Shown in pieces: positions 20,672-29,427 of a stretch of 64,000 nt of DNA. The translations under genes and the position numbers were made by a program. Each line of letters starts with the position of its first letter. Positions within the stretch are counted from its first letter, which is position 1. The stretch is from an uncultured Bacteroidales bacterium. Lineage in GTDB: Bacteria > Bacteroidota > Bacteroidia > Bacteroidales > Paludibacteraceae. The stretch lies in contig CAIWCC010000206.1 of the NCBI GenBank assembly GCA_903911085.1, forward strand, positions 1-64,000. The letters are read 5' to 3'. The notes under the pieces were generated by a model, which was not told the origin of the DNA, did no database searches, and was given only the letters and a program-made list of their open reading frames with translations.

Positions 20672-22861
20672 TTAAATATGAGTTATACTGTATTTGTTGC
20701 CAACTTTCGTTTTAAATGTAATAATGTCGTTGGCAATAGTAGTTTTTATTCGTTTTCCATTCTGATCTTTTACTATCAGCATTTTACCTTTCCAAGGATT
20801 TTTGATAATACAAGTTTTGCCTTTTTCGCTTCGAACCAAAACATTACTAATTGTATTATTCTCAAACTTTGCCGAAACAAGAAAAGCACCTTGAGCACGG
20901 AAATCATTGAATGCGATATTTTTCCATTTTTCAGGCACCGCTGGGAAAATGCGGATAATTCCGTTCCAACTTTGTAACAGCATATAATCAATACTTTCAA
21001 CCAGCGAAAGTGGCGTTTCAATTACCGCACCACCACTTTCGAAATACATGGTATTTGGTTGCATCAGCTTTTTCTGTTTCATGCTTTCGATGGTGGCAAG
21101 TGCTTTGTCGCCATTGCCAAGCGTAGCATATATCATACATGCTTTAGTGAAACTAAAACCCGCATATCCATTAGCTTCAGTAAGATTATACCAGCGGTTG
21201 GTCGATTTTTCAATCAATTCCCTTGCGTTTTGGCCTTGTTCGGGGTTTACAGTATGATAAGGGTAAATGCTCATTAAATGACTTGCATGACGATGACCGC
21301 CATCAAAACCCATATCAGCATTCACCATATATCCGTTTTCGTTGGTCGGAAATGCAGCCAAATTATCCAACTTTTCTTGCCAGTCTTTACGTTTTGGGTC
21401 GTTGAATTTCAATTCTTTATCCATCGTTAAAAGCGTTTGAAATACCCACGAAACTGACATTAAACCGTAGTTTGCGTCCGGACTAAGGGGTATTTTGCTA
21501 ACATCTTCGTATTCAGGAGACCTCGATGGATCCAAATGATATTTTCCATCAGCTCCTTTTTGTAAACGGGTAATAAGAAATTCGGCATTGTCTTTAAGCA
21601 TCGGGAATAGTGATTTTCCAATGGCATCATCACCCGAATATTTCCAATATCTCCAATAAAGTTGTAATAACCATGGTAAATTTCCCAGTTCGTCGCCAAA
21701 AGTTCCAATGCCATCGTAGGTCGATAAACGGCCAATGTAAATGCCTTTTCCTTTCGCATTTTTGCTCAATGCGCCCGATTTGTACATCCTATCGATGCAA
21801 GTAATATACGACTTGCCAACATCCAATTTATTGGCAGTAAACATTGGGATATAAGATAGTTGTACGTTTAAATTCCACCAAATTGCCGCCCAAGCCGAAC
21901 CCCAAATCCATGCTCCTTGTGTGTCCATAATTAAATCCGATTTTTCGGACGAAGAACATGCAAATTTGTAAAGCTGAATATACCATATTTTTTGCCAGTA
22001 TGGATCGTCTTTAATTTCGAGGTAGCTGGATTGCATGTATTTATGCCACCATTCCTGATGTCTTTTGGTTATTGCCACATAACCCTCGTTTACAGCAGCT
22101 TGAACTCGTGCTACAGCATCGGTAGTGGCTTCTGTAGCTGCAATATCTACATCTGCATTATCGCTTGTTCCTATTGCAAGGTAAAGTATTTGTGTATCGT
22201 CAGCTTTGGTTATCAGTTTTGATGCCAAAACGTGCGCACCCAATTTTTTCATTTTATTTATCACCAAATCAATGCTGTTTTGTTTGGTCAACTCTGGTTT
22301 TGGCGGTAAATATTCGGCATAATCGCTGATGTTTTGTTTACGGATATAAAAACGTGGTGTAATTCCCCATTCTTCGCGAACGCCCAATTTAGCAGCTTTT
22401 TCACCATTAGTTCCTTTTAGTTCTACTACAAAAACATTGTTTTTACGCTCAGCAAATGCACGCCAAACGATAGAACCATTTTCGGTGTTAATTGTACCAC
22501 TAGCCTCGCCATCGTAAAGGTTCATGCGCATAGTTTGGTTGGTTTGCTTGCCAACAGGTGCAATGATAATATTTCCCGCATATAATTTGGAATCACAAAA
22601 TTCCAGTTTTGGAATTATTGAATGCGAAATAGCCTTGTAATGAGATAATAACATGCGCAATCCATTCGGGTTTTTGGTGTCTTGCATTATCATGGCGCCC
22701 TGAATGCCATCGCCAATGAATGCACCATTGAAAAAACTGGAGTCAACATTGTTGTTCCATGTCAAATCTTGTTTGGAAACTAGCTCTTTCCAGTTGATTT
22801 TTTGAGCTGATAAGCTAAAGGGTAAAATACTGATGATTAATAAAAATAAGTGCTTTTTCAT
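20672..22861 (-). CDS. GH95-like six-hairpin glycosidase, divergent
   Basis: 729 residues, signal peptide to about SLSAQ20. The (alpha/alpha)6 core shows the GH95 landmarks in order: WWNLNVQLSYIP (GH95 has NLEMNYWP), DPSRSPEYED (GH95 acid region SPEN), HRHASHLMSIYP (GH95 HRHVSHLYGLFP) and the closing IRIFPAVPEKW. The segment where GH95 has the DGNFG aspartate reads ESGGAVIETP instead, so the general base is missing or moved. It may cleave a different sugar from the canonical fucosidase, or use another mechanism. Second gene of the operon, between DUF5703 and GH2. Confidence 0.75.
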   Translation of the reverse strand: MKKHLFLLIISILPFSLSAQKINWKELVSKQDLTWNNNVDSSFFNGAFIGDGIQGAMIMQDTKNPNGLRMLLSHYKAISHSIIPKLEFCDSKLYAGNIIIAPVGKQTNQTMRMNLYDGEASGTINTENGSIVWRAFAERKNNVFVVELKGTNGEKAAKLGVREEWGITPRFYIRKQNISDYAEYLPPKPELTKQNSIDLVINKMKKLGAHVLASKLITKADDTQILYLAIGTSDNADVDIAATEATTDAVARVQAAVNEGYVAITKRHQEWWHKYMQSSYLEIKDDPYWQKIWYIQLYKFACSSSEKSDLIMDTQGAWIWGSAWAAIWWNLNVQLSYIPMFTANKLDVGKSYITCIDRMYKSGALSKNAKGKGIYIGRLSTYDGIGTFGDELGNLPWLLQLYWRYWKYSGDDAIGKSLFPMLKDNAEFLITRLQKGADGKYHLDPSRSPEYEDVSKIPLSPDANYGLMSVSWVFQTLLTMDKELKFNDPKRKDWQEKLDNLAAFPTNENGYMVNADMGFDGGHRHASHLMSIYPYHTVNPEQGQNARELIEKSTNRWYNLTEANGYAGFSFTKACMIYATLGNGDKALATIESMKQKKLMQPNTMYFESGGAVIETPLSLVESIDYMLLQSWNGIIRIFPAVPEKWKNIAFNDFRAQGAFLVSAKFENNTISNVLVRSEKGKTCIIKNPWKGKMLIVKDQNGKRIKTTIANDIITFKTKVGNKYSITHI

Positions 22862-22931
22862 TCCGATAAATACAGTGTGAATAATGTGTTTAATAGTTTA
22901 AATTTTAAATAATATACTTTTCGCCGGTTTT

Positions 22932-25271
22932 TTAATTGCTGGTTTGAATGTTTTGAAATATAATATCCTTAGCTCGTTCAACCGGCGTAACGATGAGTTT
23001 TTCTACTTTTCCGTTTTTATAAATACATTCCACCGTAGTATTCTTAGGCGCATGCATCTTGAAACTTACATCCCAGTTTTTGGGCCATGCCGGAAAAAGA
23101 ATAATACGGTCGTCGGAAGTTTGCATCAGCATTTCCTGCAAGCCAATCATGCCGCTTCCACCCCAGTTATGGTCGGGTGTCCAGTCGAAGCCAGGGCCCC
23201 AAAATGCGGGAAAGCGTCTGCCTGAATCCTGCAACTTTTTGATACATAAATCAGCTGCTTCATCGGTTAGACCTAAATCAGCTGCCCATATATTATCTTG
23301 TTTCCAGCCCATTGGACTGCGAAATTCTATTACCTTGGGGTCATATTTCCATGTGTTAAGTGCAATGTCCAAATCTGGTTTACCTACGCCGTAAACGTGC
23401 CACGGAAACACGGGATACAATTGCGGCGATTCTCCATTTTGAATGCGCTCCCATGTTATGGCGGGCGAAATGCAGGTATGTCCGTCAATTTGGCGGAGTG
23501 GGATAGGAGGGATGCGATTCAGCATCGTTTCCCAATCTTTTCGCTCGTTGGCAGTTAAATAATTGGTGGGTAATGCCAACATTCCTTTCAGCACGGTTTG
23601 CAAAGCGGCAATGGTGGAACTTGGATTGTAAGCCATTTTGTAGGTTTCGGCACCCGAACCAGGGAAAATAATTAACTTTCCGTCTTCGGTAAAAGTCCGA
23701 TGTCCTCTTTTGTTGGCAAGATATTGATAATGCTCGTTGAAAAACGTTAAACAGCTTTTTATCAAAGGCATATATTTCGTAATGTCTTTGTTGGCATATC
23801 GGTTTGTTTCCAAAATCATTAGACAAAATTCGAGCGAAGTATCCCACTGATATTCCAGCCAGGCATTGTTTTCCATGCCTTTATCGTACCCAGCAGGGCG
23901 ATGCCAACCATATTCAGCCGGATTTGGCAGCCCGTAGTTTTCCATCTGTTCTGTAAAACTTGCACCTTTGTGACCCCAAGCTTGCTCGGTTCGTATTTCG
24001 GCATTGCGCAGGGCTTTTGTGTAGAAATCAAATTGCGGCTTCATCATATCAAAGTCGCCGGTTTTAATCATAGGGAAATAAACCAAACGCTGATTTTGAG
24101 CGGTCATTGTTCCACCACACCAGTTTCGAAAATCGGGTGTGAGTTTTTTATTTGGGTCAGTAAAAACAGGGTCGTAGGTTAATATTCCACCATTGAATTT
24201 TGTTGGGGAATTGCCGTAAGCGTTGCAGCCCAGCATGTAACGAAACAGTTGGTAGTTGCGTCCCACCTGCCATTCGGGTTTAGAAACATCCGAATTTTCG
24301 GGCTGAATTTGAATATAACTTCTGCTCCAAAACTGTTGCCACCATTCCTGTGTTTTTTGTTTTGCCGTTTTTTTGTTGGCTTTGACTTGCAACTCCACTT
24401 TTGCAAGTCCAGCTTTCCAATCCTCTATCGTTTTTGATTGTTCGGTGTATAAGCAAACGGAAATGTCTATTTTTTTTGAGGGCGATTTGCTCACCATTCT
24501 CCAACCTTCAAAATCGGTATTTACGTATGTTCCTTTGGTGTTGCCGCTGGGAATCAGGTTTGTTCCAAACAGTTTTCCGCCAAAAGTGTTGTTTCTCACC
24601 GGATTGTAGAGCTGACTCTTAACGTTTTCCAGATCCTGTAATTTTACATTGTCGTCAAAAACAGTTTTGTTTTTGTTACGGTGATAAAAAAGGACATTAT
24701 TCCCCTCAAATTCCATATTGTCTTTAAGGGTGTAAATAGTATCGAAAGGAGCAAATTTGTAGGAGTTTTGAAAATTCTCACCCGGACGAAGTTTAAAATC
24801 CTTTGTACGCCAACTTTCGTAGGTTGCTTCGGCCGAAATGGGCTTGTTGGAGCTTATTTCCAAATGAACCACAGGGCTAAATACATCTACCCAAAAGATT
24901 GCTTCCACCTCATTAACTCCATTTTTACCCGATATTTTCACACTACCGGTTTTCAAATCCAATTCCTGTTTAAAATCCTTTTCGGAAAATGGATTTGGCG
25001 ATAATTTAACCCTCACACGACCAAGTTTGTGCAAGCCATTGTTCTCATCGAAGGCATCTGATTTTCCTATATAGAAAAATATTTCGTTGTTTTCAACCCA
25101 CACATTTAACCCTATATCGCCACCACCACAAGGCATTGATTCGGACGAATTTTTACTTTGACTGTTCCAAATTACATTGTAATTTTTGGGAAGAGTTTCC
25201 ATGGTTTTGGTTGCAAATCCAGATAGGTTTGCAACTAAAAATAATAGAATAATGATTTTTTTTTTGTTCAC
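22932..25271 (-). CDS. DUF5703 six-hairpin glycosidase-like protein
   Basis: About 779 residues from GTG 25271, where a signal peptide begins (NKKKIIILLFLVANLSGFA). A longer frame would start at TTG 25343, but the predicted -7 element (25323-25316) lies inside that extension, so the downstream start is preferred. NVIWNSQSKNSSESMPCGGG at the mature N-terminus is the DUF5703 signature. The C-terminal GPGFDWTPDHNWGGSGM followed by ILFPAWPKNWD aligns in pattern with the DGNFG and VLPALPDNW segments of the GH95 enzyme at 29428. It therefore looks like a relative of the GH95 fold with unproven activity. First gene of the operon; a strong copy of the PUL operator motif lies upstream. Confidence 0.75.
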   Translation of the reverse strand: MNKKKIIILLFLVANLSGFATKTMETLPKNYNVIWNSQSKNSSESMPCGGGDIGLNVWVENNEIFFYIGKSDAFDENNGLHKLGRVRVKLSPNPFSEKDFKQELDLKTGSVKISGKNGVNEVEAIFWVDVFSPVVHLEISSNKPISAEATYESWRTKDFKLRPGENFQNSYKFAPFDTIYTLKDNMEFEGNNVLFYHRNKNKTVFDDNVKLQDLENVKSQLYNPVRNNTFGGKLFGTNLIPSGNTKGTYVNTDFEGWRMVSKSPSKKIDISVCLYTEQSKTIEDWKAGLAKVELQVKANKKTAKQKTQEWWQQFWSRSYIQIQPENSDVSKPEWQVGRNYQLFRYMLGCNAYGNSPTKFNGGILTYDPVFTDPNKKLTPDFRNWCGGTMTAQNQRLVYFPMIKTGDFDMMKPQFDFYTKALRNAEIRTEQAWGHKGASFTEQMENYGLPNPAEYGWHRPAGYDKGMENNAWLEYQWDTSLEFCLMILETNRYANKDITKYMPLIKSCLTFFNEHYQYLANKRGHRTFTEDGKLIIFPGSGAETYKMAYNPSSTIAALQTVLKGMLALPTNYLTANERKDWETMLNRIPPIPLRQIDGHTCISPAITWERIQNGESPQLYPVFPWHVYGVGKPDLDIALNTWKYDPKVIEFRSPMGWKQDNIWAADLGLTDEAADLCIKKLQDSGRRFPAFWGPGFDWTPDHNWGGSGMIGLQEMLMQTSDDRIILFPAWPKNWDVSFKMHAPKNTTVECIYKNGKVEKLIVTPVERAKDIIFQNIQTSN

Positions 25272-25315
25272 TCTGAGATGTAATAAACTAATGATTGATA
25301 ATTTCGATTCAAGTA

Positions 25316-25382
25316 CAAATGTATAGTTTCTAAGGGATTTCAATCATTTAGTATGTTACCATTACTATCAGTTTTGTAACAT
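25316..25382 (-). promoter_or_regulatory. PUL operator and promoter, DUF5703 operon
   Basis: On the minus strand: ATGTTAC (25382-25376), 16 bases, GTAACAT (25359-25353), 29 bases, then the -7 element TACATTTG (25323-25316). The outer arms extend to 8 bp (TATGTTAC/GTAACATA). Half-sites are 21 bp apart, two helical turns, as for AraC-type dimers. The same geometry occurs at both GH29 promoters and at GH3. Confidence 0.75.
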
Positions 25383-25527
25383 AATAGTTTTTTAGTGATA
25401 GAAAGAGTTTAAGTATTTGATTTGGCAAATATTATCAGATGGCTGGCGTTTTGTGTCTAATTGAATGGTGGTAAGCTATTTAAATTTGTTTTGTGTAGCT
25501 GGGATAGAAATATGATGTTCACACTGT

Positions 25528-26649
25528 CTATAAAACCACTATTTTCAATGCAAACCCCCGACAGTTCACATCTATTATGTTTAGCAGGTAAATACCTTTT
25601 TGTATCGATTTTTTTTCAATCGAGAAAGTTGTTTCCCATTCACGCTTAAAGGATGTAATATATTGTCCATTGAGCGTTTGTATAGCAAAATCGAAAGGTG
25701 GACGAGCCGCTTTGGGCATCTCAACAGTAGATTTAGAACTGACAGGATTTGGGTAAAGTAGTGGTTTTGCATTCAAATCTACGGTTTCAGGCACTGAATC
25801 TTGTATGCCATTTAACTGATTTACGGCCGACATACAATTGCCCAAATCATAAAAATCAACTGTTACAAAGTTAGGAGATTTTGCTTTTTCCGACATGCAC
25901 TTTTCAAAACGATTGGTGAGAAAAGTTTTAGAATTAACTATTTCCGCTTTAGTTCTAATGCCTGTTCCAATGGTAGCGTTTACCACAAAATGATTTAGGA
26001 TAAACAAATCGTTGGTGGCGTTTCCACGATTAAAATCAGTAGTAAAATTGTCGGTATTGGTTACCTCGAACGATGTTTCTACAGCATATTTCCATATATA
26101 ATGATACCATTTTTGGCTTGAAGACGCATCTTTTTTGTCAGTAAATACCATTAATCTTTTCCCCGAATCTATCATTGCTTGCAACGTAGGCCATTCGTCG
26201 CTGTCGTTTTTTGTATAAGCCATAGTGAGTAAGTCAGATTTGTCTAACTCACTATGAATTTGGTTGGCAGAAACATTACATTCAAAAATAATGGTAACCA
26301 CCTCATTGGGGTTATGAATTAAGAAATCGTAGATTTCATTCAAATTTTTGCTTAATGGCTGCTTACCCAAAAATGATTTACCATGATAAACAGTTGGGAT
26401 GCCATCTACATCATAAACGTCTATCATTAAGGCACGTACTCCGTCTACCAGTTGTCGTGTAATGCTATAATTTTGATTGGGAAATTTGAAATTGTCTTGT
26501 GCCGAATTAAAAGCATTGTGGGTGGTCAGAAAAGCAATTTCATTGTATTTTTTATCGCAAAGAAGCGACGAATTGTTCCATTGAGGGTATGCATTTGTAA
26601 TAACTGCAAATAAAAAGAGTGTTGCAATATAGTTACGTAGCTGATTCAA
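25528..26649 (-). CDS. PI-PLC X-domain-like phosphodiesterase, T9SS cargo
   Basis: 373 residues; the start is TTG 26649, which begins a good signal peptide (to about NAYPQ) and has no in-frame ATG alternative. TTHNAF (H44) and VYHGKS (H89) with MIDVYD match the two catalytic histidines and acidic residue of phosphatidylinositol-specific phospholipase C-like phosphodiesterases. Residues from about 298 (LLYPNPVSSKS) form a T9SS type A sorting domain. The role in a glycan locus is unclear: it could act on phospholipid, on a GPI-like anchor, or merely be a neighbour. It has its own promoter without the PUL operator. Confidence 0.8.
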   Translation of the reverse strand: MNQLRNYIATLFLFAVITNAYPQWNNSSLLCDKKYNEIAFLTTHNAFNSAQDNFKFPNQNYSITRQLVDGVRALMIDVYDVDGIPTVYHGKSFLGKQPLSKNLNEIYDFLIHNPNEVVTIIFECNVSANQIHSELDKSDLLTMAYTKNDSDEWPTLQAMIDSGKRLMVFTDKKDASSSQKWYHYIWKYAVETSFEVTNTDNFTTDFNRGNATNDLFILNHFVVNATIGTGIRTKAEIVNSKTFLTNRFEKCMSEKAKSPNFVTVDFYDLGNCMSAVNQLNGIQDSVPETVDLNAKPLLYPNPVSSKSTVEMPKAARPPFDFAIQTLNGQYITSFKREWETTFSIEKKSIQKGIYLLNIIDVNCRGFALKIVVL

Positions 26650-26677
26650 TGTAAGTAGGTTTTTGCGATTTGTATTG

Positions 26678-26707
26678 CAAAGGTATAACTAAAAGTTTGA
26701 CTACAAA
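26678..26707 (-). promoter_or_regulatory. Promoter of PI-PLC-like gene
   Basis: On the minus strand TTTG (26707-26704), 18 bases, TACCTTTG (26685-26678). Transcription would start near 26671, about 22 bases before the TTG start codon. No GTWWC pair occurs at the position used by the PUL operators, so this gene appears to be outside that regulon. Confidence 0.6.
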
Positions 26708-26772
26708 ACATTGCTGTGCAGAGTTGAAATTTATTGGTCAAAATGCACTTTTATTTTCTGGATTTACCTCAT

Positions 26773-28023
26773 TTACTTAAGGTTCAAATCAATAATTTCC
26801 ATTCCTGCCAATAAAAATGAGCCCAATACATGTCGGTCGTTGGTAGAGGTGGGGCGGTTTAGGTAGAAGTTAATATCGTCGCTAAAATGAGTGCCAATGC
26901 AAACGCCTTCAATTTCGTTATTGGGTGTAATTTTTGTGAGTAATCCGTTCCAGCCTTTCACAGCACAGGTCCGATAGCTTTTAGGCAACCAGCCACTGTT
27001 TATCCCTTTGGCAATGGAATAGGTAAACATGGCCGAACAGGATGTTTCGTGGTATGATGAATTTACGTTAAGTACCTGACACCACAATCCGTTGGTTTGC
27101 TGCAATTTAGTCAGACTTTCTACGTGGGCTTTGAAGCACGACAATAGCTCCTTCCGCTTTGGATGGTTTTTGGGCAGTACATCCAACACTTCCACCATCG
27201 AAAGTATCATCCAACCGTTTCCGCGCCCCCAGTATTGTTTATTGGGGCGGTTTTCGGTGCAATACCATACATGATGAAATAGTTTGTCGGAGGCGTCAAA
27301 CAAATATTTGTTGTAACTACATACTTGATTTACAGCTTCGTTCATGTAGCGTTGTTCATTGGTGAGTTTCCACATTCTGACTAGAAAAATTACCGCCATA
27401 TAAGCATCGTCCGATTGTACCACTTTGCGTCCGTTATCAATCCTAATCAGGGTTTTGTCGGTCCAGCGTGCTTGAACATTGAAAATGTGGTTCTCGAATT
27501 TATCGATAAATGGTTTCAGCCGTTCGTTTTTGGTTTGTGCATACAAATCCACCACATTGGCTGCCAAACCGCAATACCACAGCTCTTTCATGCTGAAATA
27601 CAGGGGATAGGGCGTTTTGATGCCGGTTTGCTGTTGTTGGGAGAAAAATGAAATAGTCTCAGCAAGAAAATTTATTTTTCGGGTGGAATATTGCTGAATA
27701 TCTTCAGTTGTAAAGAGTAAACCTACGCGGTTCATGCCAAAGCAAACCAGCGAATTTTGATATTCCCACTCGTTGAAATCGCTTGCCAGTTTCACTGACG
27801 TTCCGACCTGAATTTCCTGCAACGATTTGTAAATCTGCCCGTTTGCCCTGTCTTTGAATTCGTAATTTGTCAAGGTTAATATCTTCTGCGAAATAGATTG
27901 TAACACTTGTTTTACCTGCATCGTGTCAACAATCGGACTAGTTTTTTCTTTCGAGAAAACCAGTGCCGGCCATTGTAATGCGGTAAGAATAAAAGCTATA
28001 CAGATGATTGATTTTGAATTCAT
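26773..28023 (-). CDS. GH105-like unsaturated uronyl hydrolase
   Basis: 416 residues, signal peptide to about residue 24. The (alpha/alpha)6 barrel carries VVQSDDAYMAV (D205/D206, the catalytic aspartate region) and YWGRGNGWMILS, the WGRGNGW motif shared by GH105 and GH88. These enzymes hydrate the double bond of unsaturated uronic acid at the end of lyase products, releasing the next sugar. It is clearly different from the two 367-residue GH105 proteins in this window. It starts 10 bases after the end of the YhcG-type gene. It could also act on saturated uronyl residues, as reported for some relatives. Confidence 0.8.
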   Translation of the reverse strand: MNSKSIICIAFILTALQWPALVFSKEKTSPIVDTMQVKQVLQSISQKILTLTNYEFKDRANGQIYKSLQEIQVGTSVKLASDFNEWEYQNSLVCFGMNRVGLLFTTEDIQQYSTRKINFLAETISFFSQQQQTGIKTPYPLYFSMKELWYCGLAANVVDLYAQTKNERLKPFIDKFENHIFNVQARWTDKTLIRIDNGRKVVQSDDAYMAVIFLVRMWKLTNEQRYMNEAVNQVCSYNKYLFDASDKLFHHVWYCTENRPNKQYWGRGNGWMILSMVEVLDVLPKNHPKRKELLSCFKAHVESLTKLQQTNGLWCQVLNVNSSYHETSCSAMFTYSIAKGINSGWLPKSYRTCAVKGWNGLLTKITPNNEIEGVCIGTHFSDDINFYLNRPTSTNDRHVLGSFLLAGMEIIDLNLK

Positions 28024-28033
28024 TATTTTATTA

Positions 28034-29239
28034 TCATTTTTCTAGTTCGTTGCTAATATACTCTTTCAATGTCTCAACGGAAGGTAATTCTACAAGATAT
28101 TTCTGAACAAAGATAGTTTGGTCGAGTCCGCCAGTTGCGTATTTTACCTGAGTGTTTCCTTTTTCAGTACACAATAATAAACCAATTGGGGGATTGTCAT
28201 CAGGTGCCATTACTTCATGTTTGAAATAGTTTAGGTACATATTAAGTTGCGAAGCATGTTCGTGTTTAAACTTATCTATTTTCAATTCAACAACTACGTG
28301 ACATTTCAGTATTCGATGGTAAAACAATAGATCGACAAAGAAATAGTCATTATCAATTAAAATTCTTTTTTGGCGTGCTTCAAAACAAAATCCGTGTCCC
28401 ATTTCCAATAAAAAGCTTTGCAAATTATCGAGAATTGCCTGCTCTAAATCGGTTTCAGTTACCAAAGCTCTTTCATTTAATCCCAAAAACTCCAATGCAA
28501 TGGGGGTATTAATGATGTCTTTAGGCTGTAAACGCACTGCCTTTTGATTTGCCAAATCTGATAACGCTTCTTTGTTTTGTGACAAGCCACTGCGCTCATA
28601 GTAAAGTGAATTAATTTGACGTTCGAGTTCTGAAACAGACCAATTGCCTTTAATGGATTCCATTTCATAAAAAGTGCGCTTAACAAAATCTTCTATTTGA
28701 ATTGTTTTTCTAAGATGTGTATATGATAATTTATTTAAAATGAGATTGATAGGTACTCCTTTGAATTCGGCACTTGCCGAGTGCCGAATTATATTATAAG
28801 ATTCGGCACTTGCTGAGTGCCATTTTTCAACATTCAATTCGGCTGTCGGTATCTGCCGAATCTCATCTTCTGTGTCAATCGTTGATAATTTCCAAATTGA
28901 AAAATCAGTTTCGATATTTGGTAATTGTTTGATGGTATCGAAAGGTAAATGATTGCTTATTTCAGTTCCTAATTGGGGATAAGATTTGTAAAATTGGCGG
29001 AATTCACGAAATCGTCTTTCTGTCAATCCTTTGGTATTCAGTTTTGTCTCCAGATTTTGCAATAATCGCTCACCATATTGAGCTCGGTCATTCCCATTTT
29101 GTTCAAACTCAACAATATAATAACCTATCAGCCAATTGCGAATGGTCAAGCCCGTATTTATTGAGTGGGCTGTACTGTTTTGCAATACTGTTTGAACAGA
29201 TTGAATTTGATTTAACAGAGATTCGAAATCGTTTAACAT
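28034..29239 (-). CDS. YhcG/DUF1016 family PD-(D/E)XK nuclease
   Basis: 401 residues. The N-terminal DUF1016 domain (about 1-115) has INTGLTIRNWLIGYYIVEFEQ; the C-terminal domain has the PD-(D/E)XK fold: ILIDNDYFFVDLLFYHR, with the metal-binding Asp, then CHVVVELKIDKF with the ELK motif. Between them, codons for about residues 125-165 contain three palindromic repeats sharing ATTCGGC and GCCGAAT (28764-28861), giving the repeated peptide HSASAE. The family is usually linked to defence or recombination functions. Its place between GH95 and GH105 inside a PUL is unexpected. Confidence 0.88.
   Translation of the reverse strand: MLNDFESLLNQIQSVQTVLQNSTAHSINTGLTIRNWLIGYYIVEFEQNGNDRAQYGERLLQNLETKLNTKGLTERRFREFRQFYKSYPQLGTEISNHLPFDTIKQLPNIETDFSIWKLSTIDTEDEIRQIPTAELNVEKWHSASAESYNIIRHSASAEFKGVPINLILNKLSYTHLRKTIQIEDFVKRTFYEMESIKGNWSVSELERQINSLYYERSGLSQNKEALSDLANQKAVRLQPKDIINTPIALEFLGLNERALVTETDLEQAILDNLQSFLLEMGHGFCFEARQKRILIDNDYFFVDLLFYHRILKCHVVVELKIDKFKHEHASQLNMYLNYFKHEVMAPDDNPPIGLLLCTEKGNTQVKYATGGLDQTIFVQKYLVELPSVETLKEYISNELEK
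28764..28861. repeat. Three intragenic palindromes in the YhcG gene
   Basis: AATTCGGCACT/AGTGCCGAATT (28764-28790), GGCACT/AGTGCC (28805-28821) and ATTCGGC/GCCGAAT (28837-28861). They share words, lie in the linker between the two protein domains and keep the frame open, like palindromic elements that insert in frame in other bacteria. Confidence 0.7.
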
Positions 29240-29360
29240 AGATGTTTTTTTGTCTGTTTTTGGAAATTATCTTTGTAATCACACAATAATCAAGCATGAA
29301 CTTTAGATAAATCATTCATTATCAAATGCGAAACCGCACATTAACTTTATTGATTACGAG

Positions 29361-29390
29361 TCTAACGTCCAAAATTAGTGCTTTTAATTG
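29361..29390 (-). promoter_or_regulatory. Possible promoter upstream of the YhcG gene
   Basis: On the minus strand TTG (29390-29388), 19 bases, TAATTTTG (29368-29361). The leader to the ATG at 29239 would be about 115 bases. This fits the Bacteroidota consensus but is supported by sequence alone. Confidence 0.4.
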
Positions 29391-29427
29391 AAATCACAAC
29401 TCTGTTTTGACACCTAAAACGTTACTT

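Noticed and set aside
28764-28861. CRISPR-like repeat-spacer pattern
   Set aside because: Only three imperfect palindromes of unequal spacing inside a coding frame; no array or cas genes in the window.
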